64,000 nucleotides of DNA from JBAYST01 sp034932745 (GCA_034932745.1 JAYFOJ010000002.1:124001-188000); one strand, 5' to 3'; shown: positions 16,812 to 25,695, numbered from the stretch's first letter. The notes: a model not told the origin generated them from the sequence alone. Numbers and translations: made by a program.

Positions 16812-17948
16812 TTATAAAGTCAAATCGCCTTTTTTAATCCAACCTTTTTTTCTAAATAGTAGGTCGATTAAGTATACTAGAACAAAGGGTAGAATAATTT
16901 GGAACACTCCAATAAATATTGTTGTTTGCCACCAAGGAGCGCCCGCTGTAGTCATTCCACTAACGGATGTAATTTGTCCAACAAATGCACATGTACCCAT
17001 ACCAGCACCAGAGGCATCGCATTGATAGCCGAGGATACCAACGATCGGTCCTAAAATAGCAGAGGCGATAATAGTAGGAAGCCAAATTACAGGTTTCTTA
17101 ATAATGTTTTTAAACTGAATCATGCTTGTTCCGACTCCGACTCCAAGAGACTTACCGAAGCCATTATCGCGATATGATTGAACTGCAAAGCCAACCATTT
17201 GGCAACAGCATCCAACTAAAGCACAGGCTCCAGCTACTTTATCAACAGAGAATATAACTGCAATAGCAGCGCTACTGATTGGCAACGTTAAACAAATTCC
17301 CATCAATACAGAAATCACAAGGCCAGATAAGGCGATTAATGCTAAGTTATCTAGACCACTTATCGCTGAGAAAAGATTCTTAAATACTGTCGTAATAAAA
17401 TAAACTGGTTGATTGATAATTAAAGTAACTACAAGGGCGATAACCGATGTCAATACCGGTACTAGAATAATATCTACTGGTGTCTTTTTTCTAAGAATAA
17501 GTTTCACCAACAGTAAAGAAATAACAACAACTAGATATATGGTTAATGGGTCACCGATTTTAAAGCCATAGGTATAGCTCCAGGCAAAACCATCTGTTCC
17601 TTTAGACATATAAGAAGCAATAAAACCACTAACGGCGCCAGAAATAAGCTTTAAACCATCCATTTTCATCGCATAGGCTACGCCGATACCAATTCCAAAT
17701 CCTGTTGCAAACTTAAGAGCTGTAGCAAGAGCAGTTAATGTCGTATAAGTTCCGAGCAAACCATCGTTTCCGGCTACATTGAATGGTAAGGCAATAGTAC
17801 CGATTATCGTGCCAATAATTAGTGTGGCAAATAAACCTAACGCCATTCCATTAGTCGTCGACATAAAGAAGTCTTTTATCCTTTTAGTTGTCGACATAAA
17901 GAAGTCTTTTATCTTTGAAGATTTCTTGATTTTCATTGTTTCTTCCAT
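16812..17948 (-). CDS. PTS_EIIC_2-type sugar permease (IIC-like)
   Basis: The product is 378 residues from the ATG at 17948, chosen because GGGGG lies 8 bases upstream; the frame runs eight codons further without an RBS. After a basic N-terminus there are about nine or ten hydrophobic helices with glycine-rich GTIIGTIALPFN, GFGIGIGVAYAM and SGAGMGTCAFVGQ. This is the layout of the PTS IIC-like family often annotated as PTS_EIIC_2. No IIA or IIB gene is adjacent. The N-terminal region contains an 11-residue tandem duplication. Substrate unknown. Confidence 0.75.
   Translation of the reverse strand: MEETMKIKKSSKIKDFFMSTTKRIKDFFMSTTNGMALGLFATLIIGTIIGTIALPFNVAGNDGLLGTYTTLTALATALKFATGFGIGIGVAYAMKMDGLKLISGAVSGFIASYMSKGTDGFAWSYTYGFKIGDPLTIYLVVVISLLLVKLILRKKTPVDIILVPVLTSVIALVVTLIINQPVYFITTVFKNLFSAISGLDNLALIALSGLVISVLMGICLTLPISSAAIAVIFSVDKVAGACALVGCCCQMVGFAVQSYRDNGFGKSLGVGVGTSMIQFKNIIKKPVIWLPTIIASAILGPIVGILGYQCDASGAGMGTCAFVGQITSVSGMTTAGAPWWQTTIFIGVFQIILPFVLVYLIDLLFRKKGWIKKGDLTL
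17857..17913. repeat. 33-bp-period tandem duplication inside the permease gene
   Basis: A 24-bp sequence (17857-17880) recurs exactly at 17890-17913, a period of 33 bases. It encodes KDFFMSTT twice in the cytoplasmic N-terminus, in frame. It looks like a recent slippage or duplication event. Confidence 0.85.
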
Positions 17949-18086
17949 ATTAGTCCCCCTAACCCCACGCAAAAATACTAATTAAAATATGTTATTTTAG
18001 CAATTAAAAAAGGGTAAACATCAATTAAAGGCTAGCAGAAGTAAAGGATTTTTCGGTTACTGATAAAGTAGTTTCAAATCAAAGTA

Positions 18087-18114
18087 TTGAAAAAGACAAC
18101 AAATAATATACAAT
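18087..18114 (+). promoter_or_regulatory. Promoter of the 154-residue membrane-protein gene
   Basis: TTGAAA (18087-18092), a 16-base spacer and TACAAT (18109-18114), followed by a 28-base leader containing GGAGG. Confidence 0.6.
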
Positions 18115-18142
18115 TTATATGCCTATATTGGAGGATTACTTT

Positions 18143-18607
18143 ATGTCAAAACTAAAAGACAAGATAAGTAGTGTCGTATTCTTGTGGATCGGAGCCGGCT
18201 TGGCTATTATCGCAATGATTATGATTGGTGTCCCTGCTATTGAAGTCGATGGTACCAAAAACAGTGGACAGATTTTCTGGGATTTTGTTCCAACTTTTAA
18301 AGGTGTGTGGCCAATGTTTGTCGGCTATATGCTAGTTCTAGTAGCAGGATTATTAATGGCGGTTATCGCCATTCCAACTTTCCAGCCTTCGGCAAGCGTC
18401 GAAAAGATTGTCTTAATTATCGCTGGCGCCATGTTGGTTTTAGGTATTGTTCTAATCTGCTTATTTAAAGTGATATTCGTCGCAATAAATGGTTGGGCAT
18501 CTGGTTATAGTGATGTTCTATCTTTATACCCTGGTCCATTTATCGCTGCCGGTTTAGCCTTCCTCGCACTTGGATGCGATATTACCGCTCTAGCGTTAGA
18601 TTGGTAG
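18143..18607 (+). CDS. Four-helix membrane protein, unknown
   Basis: The product is 154 residues from the ATG at 18143, picked because TTGGAGGA precedes it; the frame also has an ATG at 18119 that lies at the predicted transcription start. Four hydrophobic segments (about 13-30, 52-75, 88-112 and 128-150) alternate with short loops. I recognise no family. It has its own promoter and terminator, so it is monocistronic. Similar small tetraspan proteins are common in mollicute-related genomes, but no role can be stated. Confidence 0.7.
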   Translation: MSKLKDKISSVVFLWIGAGLAIIAMIMIGVPAIEVDGTKNSGQIFWDFVPTFKGVWPMFVGYMLVLVAGLLMAVIAIPTFQPSASVEKIVLIIAGAMLVLGIVLICLFKVIFVAINGWASGYSDVLSLYPGPFIAAGLAFLALGCDITALALDW

Positions 18608-18621
18608 ATATTATTGAAAAC

Positions 18622-18650
18622 AAAAAGCACCTCGCTAATGAGGTGCTTTT
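18622..18650. terminator. Bidirectional terminator
   Basis: AAAAGCACCTC pairs with GAGGTGCTTTT around GCTAAT. It serves the plus-strand membrane-protein gene and the convergent peptidase gene. Confidence 0.88.
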
Positions 18651-18653
18651 ATT

Positions 18654-20354
18654 TTACATTTTAGAATCGTCAAACTCTTCGAGAACTTTCGCAACTGGTC
18701 TTAAGACCTTTTTCACATTGCCGTCTTCAAACGGATTGCGTAAATGGTTCTTCTTTAGTAAACCAACGAATGGAAGTTTACCACCGAATTTACATAGTTT
18801 TACGTATTTCTTCCAAGCCTTCTCTTGGTTCTTTCTCATTTCGACAAAGAACTGCATTGCAGCTACTTGAGCTAGAGTGTAATCGATGTAATAGAAAGGT
18901 GAACCAAAGACGTGTGATTGTCTCATCCAATATGCGCCTTTAGCAAACGTTGGGCAATCGACCCATTTCTTGTGTGGAGTATAAGCTTTTTCGATTTCGC
19001 TAAACTTTGCACATCTTTCTAAATGAGTAGCATTTGGATTTTCGTATACCCAGTGTTGGAATTCATCAATGGTAATACCATATGGCAAGAATTCAACCGC
19101 ACCTTCTAGATGTGAGAAGCAATACTTTTCGGCATCTTTTTTGAAGAAACCATCCATGTATGGCCAAGCAAAGAATTCCATAGACATCGAATGAATTTCG
19201 CAAGATTCAAGAGTTGGACTACGATATTCTGGGATTTTAATGTCCGCTGATAAATATCCTTGTAAAGCGTGTCCGACTTCGTGAGTAAGAACGTTAACAT
19301 CTCCTTCGGTACCATTGAAGTTCGAGAAGATGAAAGGGGCTTTGTATCTTGGCATATAGGTCATATATCCGCCAGGTGCTTTGCCTTTTCTTGCATCGAG
19401 ATCCATTAAATGATTGTCGAGCATGAAGTGGAAGAACTCGCTGGTTTCTTTTGACATATCGTCGTACATTTTAGTCGCAACCTTGACGAGATAATCGCTG
19501 TCTCCAGCTGGTTTTGGATTGCCGGTTAAGAATGATAAATTGAAATCATATGTCGCCATATCTTTCATTTTCATGCCCAAACGTTTGGCCTGTCTTTTAT
19601 AAAGCTTTTGTGACAAAGGAACAGCGGTTTCGGCGATTTGAGCACGATAGTTTTTAACCATCTTGGCGTCATAGTCGCAGCGACCTAAACGCAAATATCC
19701 AAGTTCGACGAAGTTTTTAAATCCTAATTTTTTCGCCATATTATTTCTTAAATGAACTAGTTCATCATAAATACGCGAAATATCTTTTTCATTTTCACCA
19801 AACCACTTATCGAGAGCGACACTTGCGTCGTGTCTAGTAGTGCGGTCTTTATCGGTCGTGTATTTTCCAATTTGCGAAAGATTTAGTTTTTCTCCTCTAA
19901 ATTCGATTTGAGCAGAACCCAATACTTTGTTATATTCACTCGATAGTTTGTTTTCTTGCACTAATTCAGGAATAATCTTTTCATCAAATGCTTTTAAGCT
20001 ATTTTCAATCATTTGGAAGTAGTAATCACCGAATTTCTCTTTTAAATCCTTTTTAAAAGGAACTTTAACAATGATCTTATTCCATTTATTGACGAGTCCA
20101 GAAATCATTGGTGAAATTTCATCCACTCTATCCTGTGCTTTTTGATAAATAGGATCTTGTGTATTAAGGGAATAACGAATAGAGATGATCGTGACATCAG
20201 TACTCAAATCATCCATGTATCGATTGAATCGACGGATAACTGGTAAACCCTTTTTTACTGTTTTGCATTCTTCTAAATCGGCGATGAATTTACCGATTTT
20301 CTTTTCCACTCTTTTTAAGGATGGAACTCTTAAAGGATATTCTTCAAATTTCAT
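18654..20354 (-). CDS. M3 family oligoendopeptidase (PepF-like)
   Basis: This 566-residue zinc metallopeptidase has the thimet-type HEVGHALQG motif near residue 360, giving two zinc histidines and the catalytic Glu. The third ligand Glu lies in the downstream ESCEIHSMSMEFFAW segment. The length fits bacterial PepF/oligoendopeptidases (560-610). It degrades short cytosolic peptides. The gene starts 22 bases after gpmI on the same strand, so the two are probably co-transcribed. No signal peptide. The substrate range is not predictable. Confidence 0.93.
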   Translation of the reverse strand: MKFEEYPLRVPSLKRVEKKIGKFIADLEECKTVKKGLPVIRRFNRYMDDLSTDVTIISIRYSLNTQDPIYQKAQDRVDEISPMISGLVNKWNKIIVKVPFKKDLKEKFGDYYFQMIENSLKAFDEKIIPELVQENKLSSEYNKVLGSAQIEFRGEKLNLSQIGKYTTDKDRTTRHDASVALDKWFGENEKDISRIYDELVHLRNNMAKKLGFKNFVELGYLRLGRCDYDAKMVKNYRAQIAETAVPLSQKLYKRQAKRLGMKMKDMATYDFNLSFLTGNPKPAGDSDYLVKVATKMYDDMSKETSEFFHFMLDNHLMDLDARKGKAPGGYMTYMPRYKAPFIFSNFNGTEGDVNVLTHEVGHALQGYLSADIKIPEYRSPTLESCEIHSMSMEFFAWPYMDGFFKKDAEKYCFSHLEGAVEFLPYGITIDEFQHWVYENPNATHLERCAKFSEIEKAYTPHKKWVDCPTFAKGAYWMRQSHVFGSPFYYIDYTLAQVAAMQFFVEMRKNQEKAWKKYVKLCKFGGKLPFVGLLKKNHLRNPFEDGNVKKVLRPVAKVLEEFDDSKM

Positions 20355-20375
20355 ATTCTTTTACCTACCTCTTTC

Positions 20376-21980
20376 TTATTTGTGAATTATTAATGAGCCT
20401 TCAGTCATTTCTAAAGGCTTCTTGTCACCTAATAAATCAATGATTGTCGGAGCAATGTTGGCTAGTTTACCACCATTTTGTTCTAAGGCAATATCAGTTC
20501 TGCTGATGCAGAAAGGAACTTTATTGGTTGTATGAGCGGTAAATGGATGTCCTTGCTCATCAAGAATTTCTTCTGCGTTTCCGTGATCTGCTGTAACCAT
20601 TAAGGTTCCACCATTTTGCTCAACCCACTTTATCAATGAGCCAACGCATTCATCGACTACTTCGACCGCTTTTACCACCGCATCGTGGACGGCCGTATGA
20701 CCGACCATGTCGCAGTTAGCAAAATTGACGATAACGACATCTAAATATTTCTTGTCCAGTTCAGCAATTAAAGCATCTCTTACTTTAAACGCAGACATTT
20801 CTGGTTGCATATCATAGGTCGCAACTTTTGGAGAATTAATAAGAATTCTCTTACAGTTTTTTAACTCTGGTCTTTCGACGCCGTCAAAATTCATAGTTCC
20901 GTCGAAGAAGAATGTGACGTGAGCATATTTTTCTGTTTCCGCGATTCTCAATTGCTTGTAACCATGATCAGCTAAGAAAACACCTAAAATGTTATCTAAT
21001 TTCGGTAAAGCAAAAGCGATTTCGCCTTTGACGGAATCAGCATACTTCATCGTACAAACGTAGAAGATATTTTTCAAAATATGAGCAGGAACATATGGCT
21101 TATATGCTAAAGTTCCATCATCTTTTTTAGCAGGATTTTCATAGAAATGTGGATTTGTTAAGATGGTCGAAATTTGAATAGCGCGGTCTGGACGATAATT
21201 CATGAAAATAATCGAATCGTTATCTTGAATTCTTCCGTCGACATTAGCGTTATATGTTGGAATCAAAAACTCGTCGCTTGCGTCCTTACCAGTGGTTGGT
21301 AAATAGGCATATTGATCTTTTAGAAATTGATGGAAGTCTGTGAATGATGGGCCATCGTGATCGACCATCATTCGATAGGCCTTATCGACGCGATCCATAT
21401 TTTTATCGCGGTCCATAACATAGTATCTACCGCCAATATCGGCAATGTGTCCGAAATGGAGTTCGTCCATTAGTTTTTGTAAACGATCTAAATACTTAAC
21501 GCCATCTTGTGGGCCAACGTCTCTTCCGTCCATAAAGCAATGCAGAAATACATCTTTCATTCCTTGCATTTTTGCCATTTTTATCATTGCTTCAATATGA
21601 GAAATATGAGAGTGAACTCCACCATCGCTTACCAAAGCAAAAATATGTAATTTAGAATTGTTTTGTTTTGCATGTTCAATAGCGTGAATATAGTGCTGAT
21701 TTTCAAAGAAAACACCATCTTTAATTGCCTTATTTATTAATGTTAACGATTGATAAACAATGCGACCAGCACCAATGTTTAAATGTCCAACTTCGGAGTT
21801 GCCCATTTGTCCTTCTGGTAATCCGACCGCTTCCCCAGAAGCTTCAATTGTCGTGAAGGCATATTTCTTAAAGAAATAGTCTAAGTTTGGTTTTTTGGCT
21901 TCTAAAACAGCGTTACCATATGAACTTTTTCTTAGTCCATATCCGTCCATGATACATAAGATAATCGGTTTATTTTTCAT
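20376..21980 (-). CDS. gpmI: 2,3-bisphosphoglycerate-independent phosphoglycerate mutase
   Basis: This 534-residue alkaline-phosphatase-fold enzyme interconverts 3- and 2-phosphoglycerate in glycolysis. CIMDGYG with the first metal Asp lies near the N-terminus. GNSEVGHLNIGAGR holds the phosphoserine nucleophile at about residue 62. HCFMDGRDVGP is also visible, and VTADHGNAEE and HTTNKVP provide further metal ligands. The length is close to the usual 510-515, with a slightly longer internal loop. GAGGT precedes the ATG. A TATAAT about 25 bases upstream of the RBS could be its promoter. Confidence 0.96.
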   Translation of the reverse strand: MKNKPIILCIMDGYGLRKSSYGNAVLEAKKPNLDYFFKKYAFTTIEASGEAVGLPEGQMGNSEVGHLNIGAGRIVYQSLTLINKAIKDGVFFENQHYIHAIEHAKQNNSKLHIFALVSDGGVHSHISHIEAMIKMAKMQGMKDVFLHCFMDGRDVGPQDGVKYLDRLQKLMDELHFGHIADIGGRYYVMDRDKNMDRVDKAYRMMVDHDGPSFTDFHQFLKDQYAYLPTTGKDASDEFLIPTYNANVDGRIQDNDSIIFMNYRPDRAIQISTILTNPHFYENPAKKDDGTLAYKPYVPAHILKNIFYVCTMKYADSVKGEIAFALPKLDNILGVFLADHGYKQLRIAETEKYAHVTFFFDGTMNFDGVERPELKNCKRILINSPKVATYDMQPEMSAFKVRDALIAELDKKYLDVVIVNFANCDMVGHTAVHDAVVKAVEVVDECVGSLIKWVEQNGGTLMVTADHGNAEEILDEQGHPFTAHTTNKVPFCISRTDIALEQNGGKLANIAPTIIDLLGDKKPLEMTEGSLIIHK

Positions 21981-22011
21981 TTTATTTACCTCGATTGCTT
22001 TTATATATTAT

Positions 22012-22043
22012 AAAAAAGCGCTCCTATAAACAATAGCAACGCT
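22012..22043 (-). terminator. Terminator of the LemA-like gene
   Basis: On the minus strand AGCGTTGCTAT pairs with ATAGGAGCGCT (10 of 11 pairs), followed by TTTTTTATAA. It begins at the stop codon. Confidence 0.7.
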
Positions 22044-22570
22044 CAAGAAATGATATCTTTATTTTCAGTTTTATTAAGTAAAAATATATATCCGTATGGC
22101 TTAAAACGAATCCAGTAATTATACCCAATTACGTCAGCGTTATAAGTGGCTACCAAGAATCTAAATTGTTCATCGAGAGATATGAGCAAAGATGAGGCCA
22201 ATTTATACTCTTCATTCTTCTTAAAATCGACACTCTTATTTGCAATACTAAGTAGTTCTTGTTTAACATACGATAATGTTTCGCGAGATTTCTTCGACTC
22301 TGTAGAGTATATTCTTTCAAAACTGTTCACGTCGATATCCCTTAAAAGAACTAGATATTTTGGGTCTAATTTTAGCCCGTTTTTTTCAATTATTTCAACG
22401 AGGTTAATCAAAGCCTCTTTCTTTTGATTTAAAACGATGACAATTGCTCTACTGTGCTCGTTCAATTTTCTTTTAAAAGTTACGACAAAACCAAGCGTGA
22501 TCATTAATCCAAAGACATAGACCAACGCGATAATGCCAACTACGAGTATTAGAATAGTGTACCAATTCAT
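22043..22570 (-). CDS. LemA-like single-pass membrane protein
   Basis: The product is 175 residues from the ATG at 22570, which follows TAGGAA; the frame extends 13 codons upstream without an RBS. One N-terminal helix (about 5-32) is followed by a long helical, coiled-coil-like region. The C-terminal RFLVATYNADVIGYNYWI resembles the AR.YN..V..YN signature of LemA proteins. Overall similarity to LemA is distant, so the call is tentative. Monocistronic, with its own terminator. Function unknown even in LemA itself. Confidence 0.55.
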   Translation of the reverse strand: MNWYTILILVVGIIALVYVFGLMITLGFVVTFKRKLNEHSRAIVIVLNQKKEALINLVEIIEKNGLKLDPKYLVLLRDIDVNSFERIYSTESKKSRETLSYVKQELLSIANKSVDFKKNEEYKLASSLLISLDEQFRFLVATYNADVIGYNYWIRFKPYGYIFLLNKTENKDIIS

Positions 22571-22644
22571 ATTTTTCCTAGGCGATAGTATTCTAGCACA
22601 TTCAAACAAATGAATGGATGTAATAAATCCTAATTTCGCAATGT

Positions 22645-22672
22645 TTGACTAATATTATCTTACTATGATAAT
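22645..22672 (+). promoter_or_regulatory. Promoter with embedded palindrome for the HAD phosphatase gene
   Basis: TTGACT (22645-22650), a 16-base spacer and GATAAT (22667-22672). A perfect inverted repeat, AATATTATC-N7-GATAATATT (22651-22675), fills the spacer and -10 box and may be an operator. Confidence 0.6.
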
Positions 22673-22695
22673 ATTGCGTAGAGGTAATTAAATAA

Positions 22696-23526
22696 ATGGC
22701 AAAACCAATTGTGGCTATTATGTACGATTTCGATAAAACACTATCGACAACCGACATGCAAAATTATACTTTTATTCCAAACCTTGGAATGACTCCGCAA
22801 GAATTCTGGGGAGGAACCACTGTCTTCTCTGAAAAAACAGGTGTTGAAAGAATACTTTCATACATGTATATGATGATTCTCGAGGCAAGAAAAAAAGGTA
22901 TAAAGTTAACAAGGGAATATCTCAACTCGTGTGGTAAGAATATCAAATTCTTCCCAGGAGTTAGTACATGGTTTAAACGTATTAATGAATACGCTGAAGA
23001 AAAAGGCGTGAAAGTCGAACACTATTTAGTTTCTAGTGGAACTAAAGAAATCATCGACGGATGTTCAATTATCGATGAGTTTACCGCTGCTTACGGGTGT
23101 GAATACTACTACGATGAAAGCGGCGAACCTGTATGGCCAAAGTATGCTATTAACTACACACAAAAAACTCAATTCTTTTTTAGAATTGCAAAGGGTGTGG
23201 CTAACATCAACGACGATAACTCGGTCAATGAAAAAACACCAAATCTTCGTATTCCTTATCGCAATATAGTCTATCTAGGAGACGGAATGACTGACATCGC
23301 TTGTATGACACTCGTTAAGAAAAACGGCGGTCGTTCAATTGCGGTTTATCCTGAAAAAGAAATCGATAAAGTTAAAAAGCTTTATGACGACGGACGTGTT
23401 AGTTTTATATGCCGTTCTGATTATTTAGCTGGTTCTGATCTTGAAAAAGTGATGCACTTAATTATCGATAGCATCGCAACCTATAACGAAATCGAAAAGA
23501 AACAAGAAGCACTAGCGTCCAAATAG
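22696..23526 (+). CDS. HAD-superfamily phosphatase (phosphoserine-phosphatase-like class)
   Basis: The 276 residues start with MAKPIVAIMYDFDKTLSTTDM, the DxDxT nucleophile motif. VEHYLVSSGTKEII supplies motif II, and IVYLGDGMTDIACM is motif IV with the metal-binding aspartates. A sizeable helical cap is inserted between motifs I and II. This layout occurs in uncharacterised HAD proteins of many Firmicutes annotated only as haloacid dehalogenase-like. Substrate unknown. AGAGGT lies 11 bases before the ATG. It is followed by a weak hairpin and then the S1-domain and pgi genes. Confidence 0.82.
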   Translation: MAKPIVAIMYDFDKTLSTTDMQNYTFIPNLGMTPQEFWGGTTVFSEKTGVERILSYMYMMILEARKKGIKLTREYLNSCGKNIKFFPGVSTWFKRINEYAEEKGVKVEHYLVSSGTKEIIDGCSIIDEFTAAYGCEYYYDESGEPVWPKYAINYTQKTQFFFRIAKGVANINDDNSVNEKTPNLRIPYRNIVYLGDGMTDIACMTLVKKNGGRSIAVYPEKEIDKVKKLYDDGRVSFICRSDYLAGSDLEKVMHLIIDSIATYNEIEKKQEALASK

Positions 23527-23530
23527 ATTG

Positions 23531-23553
23531 AAGGTAGTACTTACTACCTTTTA
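23531..23553 (+). terminator. Hairpin, weak terminator or attenuator
   Basis: AAGGTAGT-ACTT-ACTACCTT followed by TTATATT, between the HAD gene and the S1-domain gene. The short U-run suggests only partial termination. Confidence 0.5.
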
Positions 23554-23568
23554 TATTAAGGAGACCTT

Positions 23569-23946
23569 ATGAGTAGCAACTATCAGACAAACGACATCAT
23601 CAAAGTGAAAATTACCGATACAAAACCTTATGCCGCTTTTGTGGTAGCAGAAGACGGAAGAAAAGGACTTTTGCACATTTCTGAAATATCGGATAATTTC
23701 ATTAGAGATATCGAGAAATTTGTTTCAAAAGGTGATGAAGTAAATGTCAAGATTCTTGAAATCGATGGAAAAGATGGGTTTCTAAGAGTGTCTTTTAAAC
23801 AGGTTCCCGATGATAAAAAACTTACCACCCATCATAATGGAAGGAGATTTCCAGAAATCGATGAAGACGATTTTAAACCTCTATCCGAACATTTAGATGA
23901 TTGGATAAAAGACGCTAAACACAAAATGGAGGACTCGCGTAAATGA
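23569..23946 (+). CDS. S1-domain RNA-binding protein (YabR/CvfD-like)
   Basis: In the 125 residues a single S1 domain (about 5-75) shows the typical pattern: VKITDTKPYAAFVV, GLLHISEI, VKILEIDGKDGFLRVSFK. A charged tail follows. Stand-alone S1 proteins of this kind (YabR in Bacillus, CvfD in streptococci) associate with ribosomes or act post-transcriptionally. AAGGAGACC precedes the ATG. Its stop overlaps the start of pgi by 4 bases, so the two are coupled; the functional link is unclear. Confidence 0.85.
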   Translation: MSSNYQTNDIIKVKITDTKPYAAFVVAEDGRKGLLHISEISDNFIRDIEKFVSKGDEVNVKILEIDGKDGFLRVSFKQVPDDKKLTTHHNGRRFPEIDEDDFKPLSEHLDDWIKDAKHKMEDSRK

Positions 23947-25226
23947 TAAAACTCGATTTGAAAAACGCATTGAATGAAAAAGAAATTTTGAAATATCAAG
24001 ACAAAGTAAAACAGATAAATGAAGTAATTGAGAAAAAAACTGGTCTTGGAAATGATTTTTTAGGTTGGGTAAATTACGCAGAAATAATCGATAAAACTGA
24101 ATTAGAAAGAATTGTTAAATGTTCCGAATATGTTCGCAATAATTTCGATATTTTGGTCGTTTGCGGAATTGGCGGTAGTTATTTAGGCGCAAGAGCTGCC
24201 ATTGAGGCTTTAAACGGTCTATATTCAAAAGATAAACTTGAAATAGTATATTTAGGCAATACTTTTTCCCCTAATTACACCGCGCAAGTTATCGACTATC
24301 TAAAAGATAAGAAGTTCGCAATTAATGTAATTTCTAAAAGTGGTACAACCACCGAAACATCGATTGCTTTTAGATTGCTAAAAGATTTATTAGAAAAACA
24401 AGTTGGTAAAGAAAAAGCAAGACGAGCAATTTTTGCGACAACCGATAAAAAAAGTGGAGCATTAAGAAACCTAGCTAACATCGAGGGCTACGAAACATTT
24501 GTTTTGCCTGATGATGTCGGCGGGCGTTATTCAATTTTTACTCCAGTTGGATTATTTCCACTAGCTTGCGCAGGACGAGATATTAAAATGTTTCTTTCAG
24601 GCGCAAATGAGGGCAAGCTGAGATACTCGAACCCGACACTTAAAGAAAACGCGTGCTATATGTATGCTTGCGCGCGAGACTATATGCTCGTTCACGAAAG
24701 GAAAAGCGTTGAACTGTTTGTCCAATACGAACCTCATTTAACTCAAATATCGGAATGGCTTAAACAGTTATTCGCTGAAAGCGAAGGTAAGGACAAAAAA
24801 GGTCTTTTACCAGATTCAGTATCTTTTTCAACTGATCTCCACTCACTTGGTCAATTCATTCAAGATGGCACTCCGCTATTGTTTGAAACTATATTGAGAA
24901 TTAAAAAGTCTAGTATCGATATAAAAATTCCTCACGATAAAGATGATTTAGATGGTCTAAATTATTTAGAGAATAAAGAATTATCTTATGTTAATGAGAA
25001 GGCGTTTCTTGGAACTTTAAAAGCTCACCACGACGATGGAGGCGTTCCTTGTATTATCATTGAAGTCGACGAATTAAACGAAAATAGTTTAGGCGAGTTA
25101 TTATATTTCTTTATGCGAGCATGCGCGATGAGCGCCTATTTATTAAATGTTAATCCATTCAATCAACCAGGCGTAGAAATTTATAAGAAAAACATGTTCC
25201 ATTTATTAGGTAAAAAAGGTTACTAG
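23943..25226 (+). CDS. pgi: Glucose-6-phosphate isomerase
   Basis: The 427-residue enzyme converts glucose-6-phosphate to fructose-6-phosphate. VCGIGGSYLGARAAIE (about residue 75) and VISKSGTTTETS (about 135) bind the phosphate, GGRYSIFTPVGLFP is the PGI signature and catalytic loop, and the C-terminal LNVNPFNQPGVEIYKK is the second signature. The length fits the short Firmicute type. It overlaps the S1-domain gene by 4 bases. A weak hairpin with TTTTATAA follows the stop. Confidence 0.97.
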   Translation: MIKLDLKNALNEKEILKYQDKVKQINEVIEKKTGLGNDFLGWVNYAEIIDKTELERIVKCSEYVRNNFDILVVCGIGGSYLGARAAIEALNGLYSKDKLEIVYLGNTFSPNYTAQVIDYLKDKKFAINVISKSGTTTETSIAFRLLKDLLEKQVGKEKARRAIFATTDKKSGALRNLANIEGYETFVLPDDVGGRYSIFTPVGLFPLACAGRDIKMFLSGANEGKLRYSNPTLKENACYMYACARDYMLVHERKSVELFVQYEPHLTQISEWLKQLFAESEGKDKKGLLPDSVSFSTDLHSLGQFIQDGTPLLFETILRIKKSSIDIKIPHDKDDLDGLNYLENKELSYVNEKAFLGTLKAHHDDGGVPCIIIEVDELNENSLGELLYFFMRACAMSAYLLNVNPFNQPGVEIYKKNMFHLLGKKGY

Positions 25227-25280
25227 TTTTTCCTAGTTTTATAACGACTTTACACGTTTATTTACCCATCAAATATTTCA

Positions 25281-25309
25281 TTGACTTGAAATATATCAAA
25301 TGATATATT
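25281..25309 (+). promoter_or_regulatory. Promoter of the six-tRNA cluster with embedded palindrome
   Basis: TTGACT (25281-25286), a 17-base spacer and TATATT (25304-25309). A perfect palindrome, AATATATCA-AA-TGATATATT (25290-25309), covers the spacer and -10 box. The first tRNA begins 24 bases further on. Confidence 0.7.
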
Positions 25310-25333
25310 ATTTAAGCGCATGACAACCAACAG

Positions 25334-25409
25334 GGATGCTTAGCTCAGTTGGGAGAGCATCGCCTTTACACGGCGGAGGTCGGGGGTTCGAGCCCCTCAG
25401 CATCCACCA
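25334..25409 (+). tRNA. tRNA-Val (anticodon TAC)
   Basis: 76 nt, perfect acceptor GGATGCT/AGCATCC, anticodon stem TCGCC/GGCGG with loop TTTACAC, encoded CCA. First gene of the cluster. Confidence 0.97.
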
Positions 25410-25422
25410 CCTAAGTTTATAC

Positions 25423-25506
25423 GGAGGGGTAGCGAAGTGGCTAAACGCGGTTGACTGTAAATCAACTCCTTCGGGTTCGGCGGTTCGAATCTGCCCCCCT
25501 CCACCA
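25423..25506 (+). tRNA. tRNA-Tyr (anticodon GTA)
   Basis: 84 nt, class II variable arm, acceptor GGAGGGG/CCCCTCC, anticodon stem GTTGA/TCAAC with loop CTGTAAA, encoded CCA. Confidence 0.97.
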
Positions 25507-25512
25507 CCAATT

Positions 25513-25588
25513 TGGGGTGTAGCCAAGCGGTAAGGCAACAGACTTTGACTCTGTCATCTCGCTGGTTCGATCCCAGCCACCCCAGCCA
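25513..25588 (+). tRNA. tRNA-Gln (anticodon TTG)
   Basis: 76 nt, acceptor TGGGGTG/CACCCCA, anticodon stem ACAGA/TCTGT with loop CTTTGAC, discriminator G, encoded CCA. Confidence 0.96.
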
Positions 25589-25610
25589 CGCACACACCCT
25601 CCAACCAAAT

Positions 25611-25686
25611 CTCCCGTTAGCTCAGTCGGTAGAGCACTTGACTTTTAATCACGGGGTCAGAAGTTCGAATCTTCTACGGGAGACCA
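25611..25686 (+). tRNA. tRNA-Lys (anticodon TTT)
   Basis: 76 nt, acceptor CTCCCGT/ACGGGAG, loop CTTTTAA, encoded CCA. The anticodon stem CTTGA/TCACG has one T-C mismatch. Confidence 0.94.
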
Positions 25687-25695
25687 ATTTGTTTA

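Noticed and set aside
23531..23553. Riboswitch upstream of the S1-domain gene
   Set aside because: Only a single short hairpin is present; no conserved aptamer blocks.
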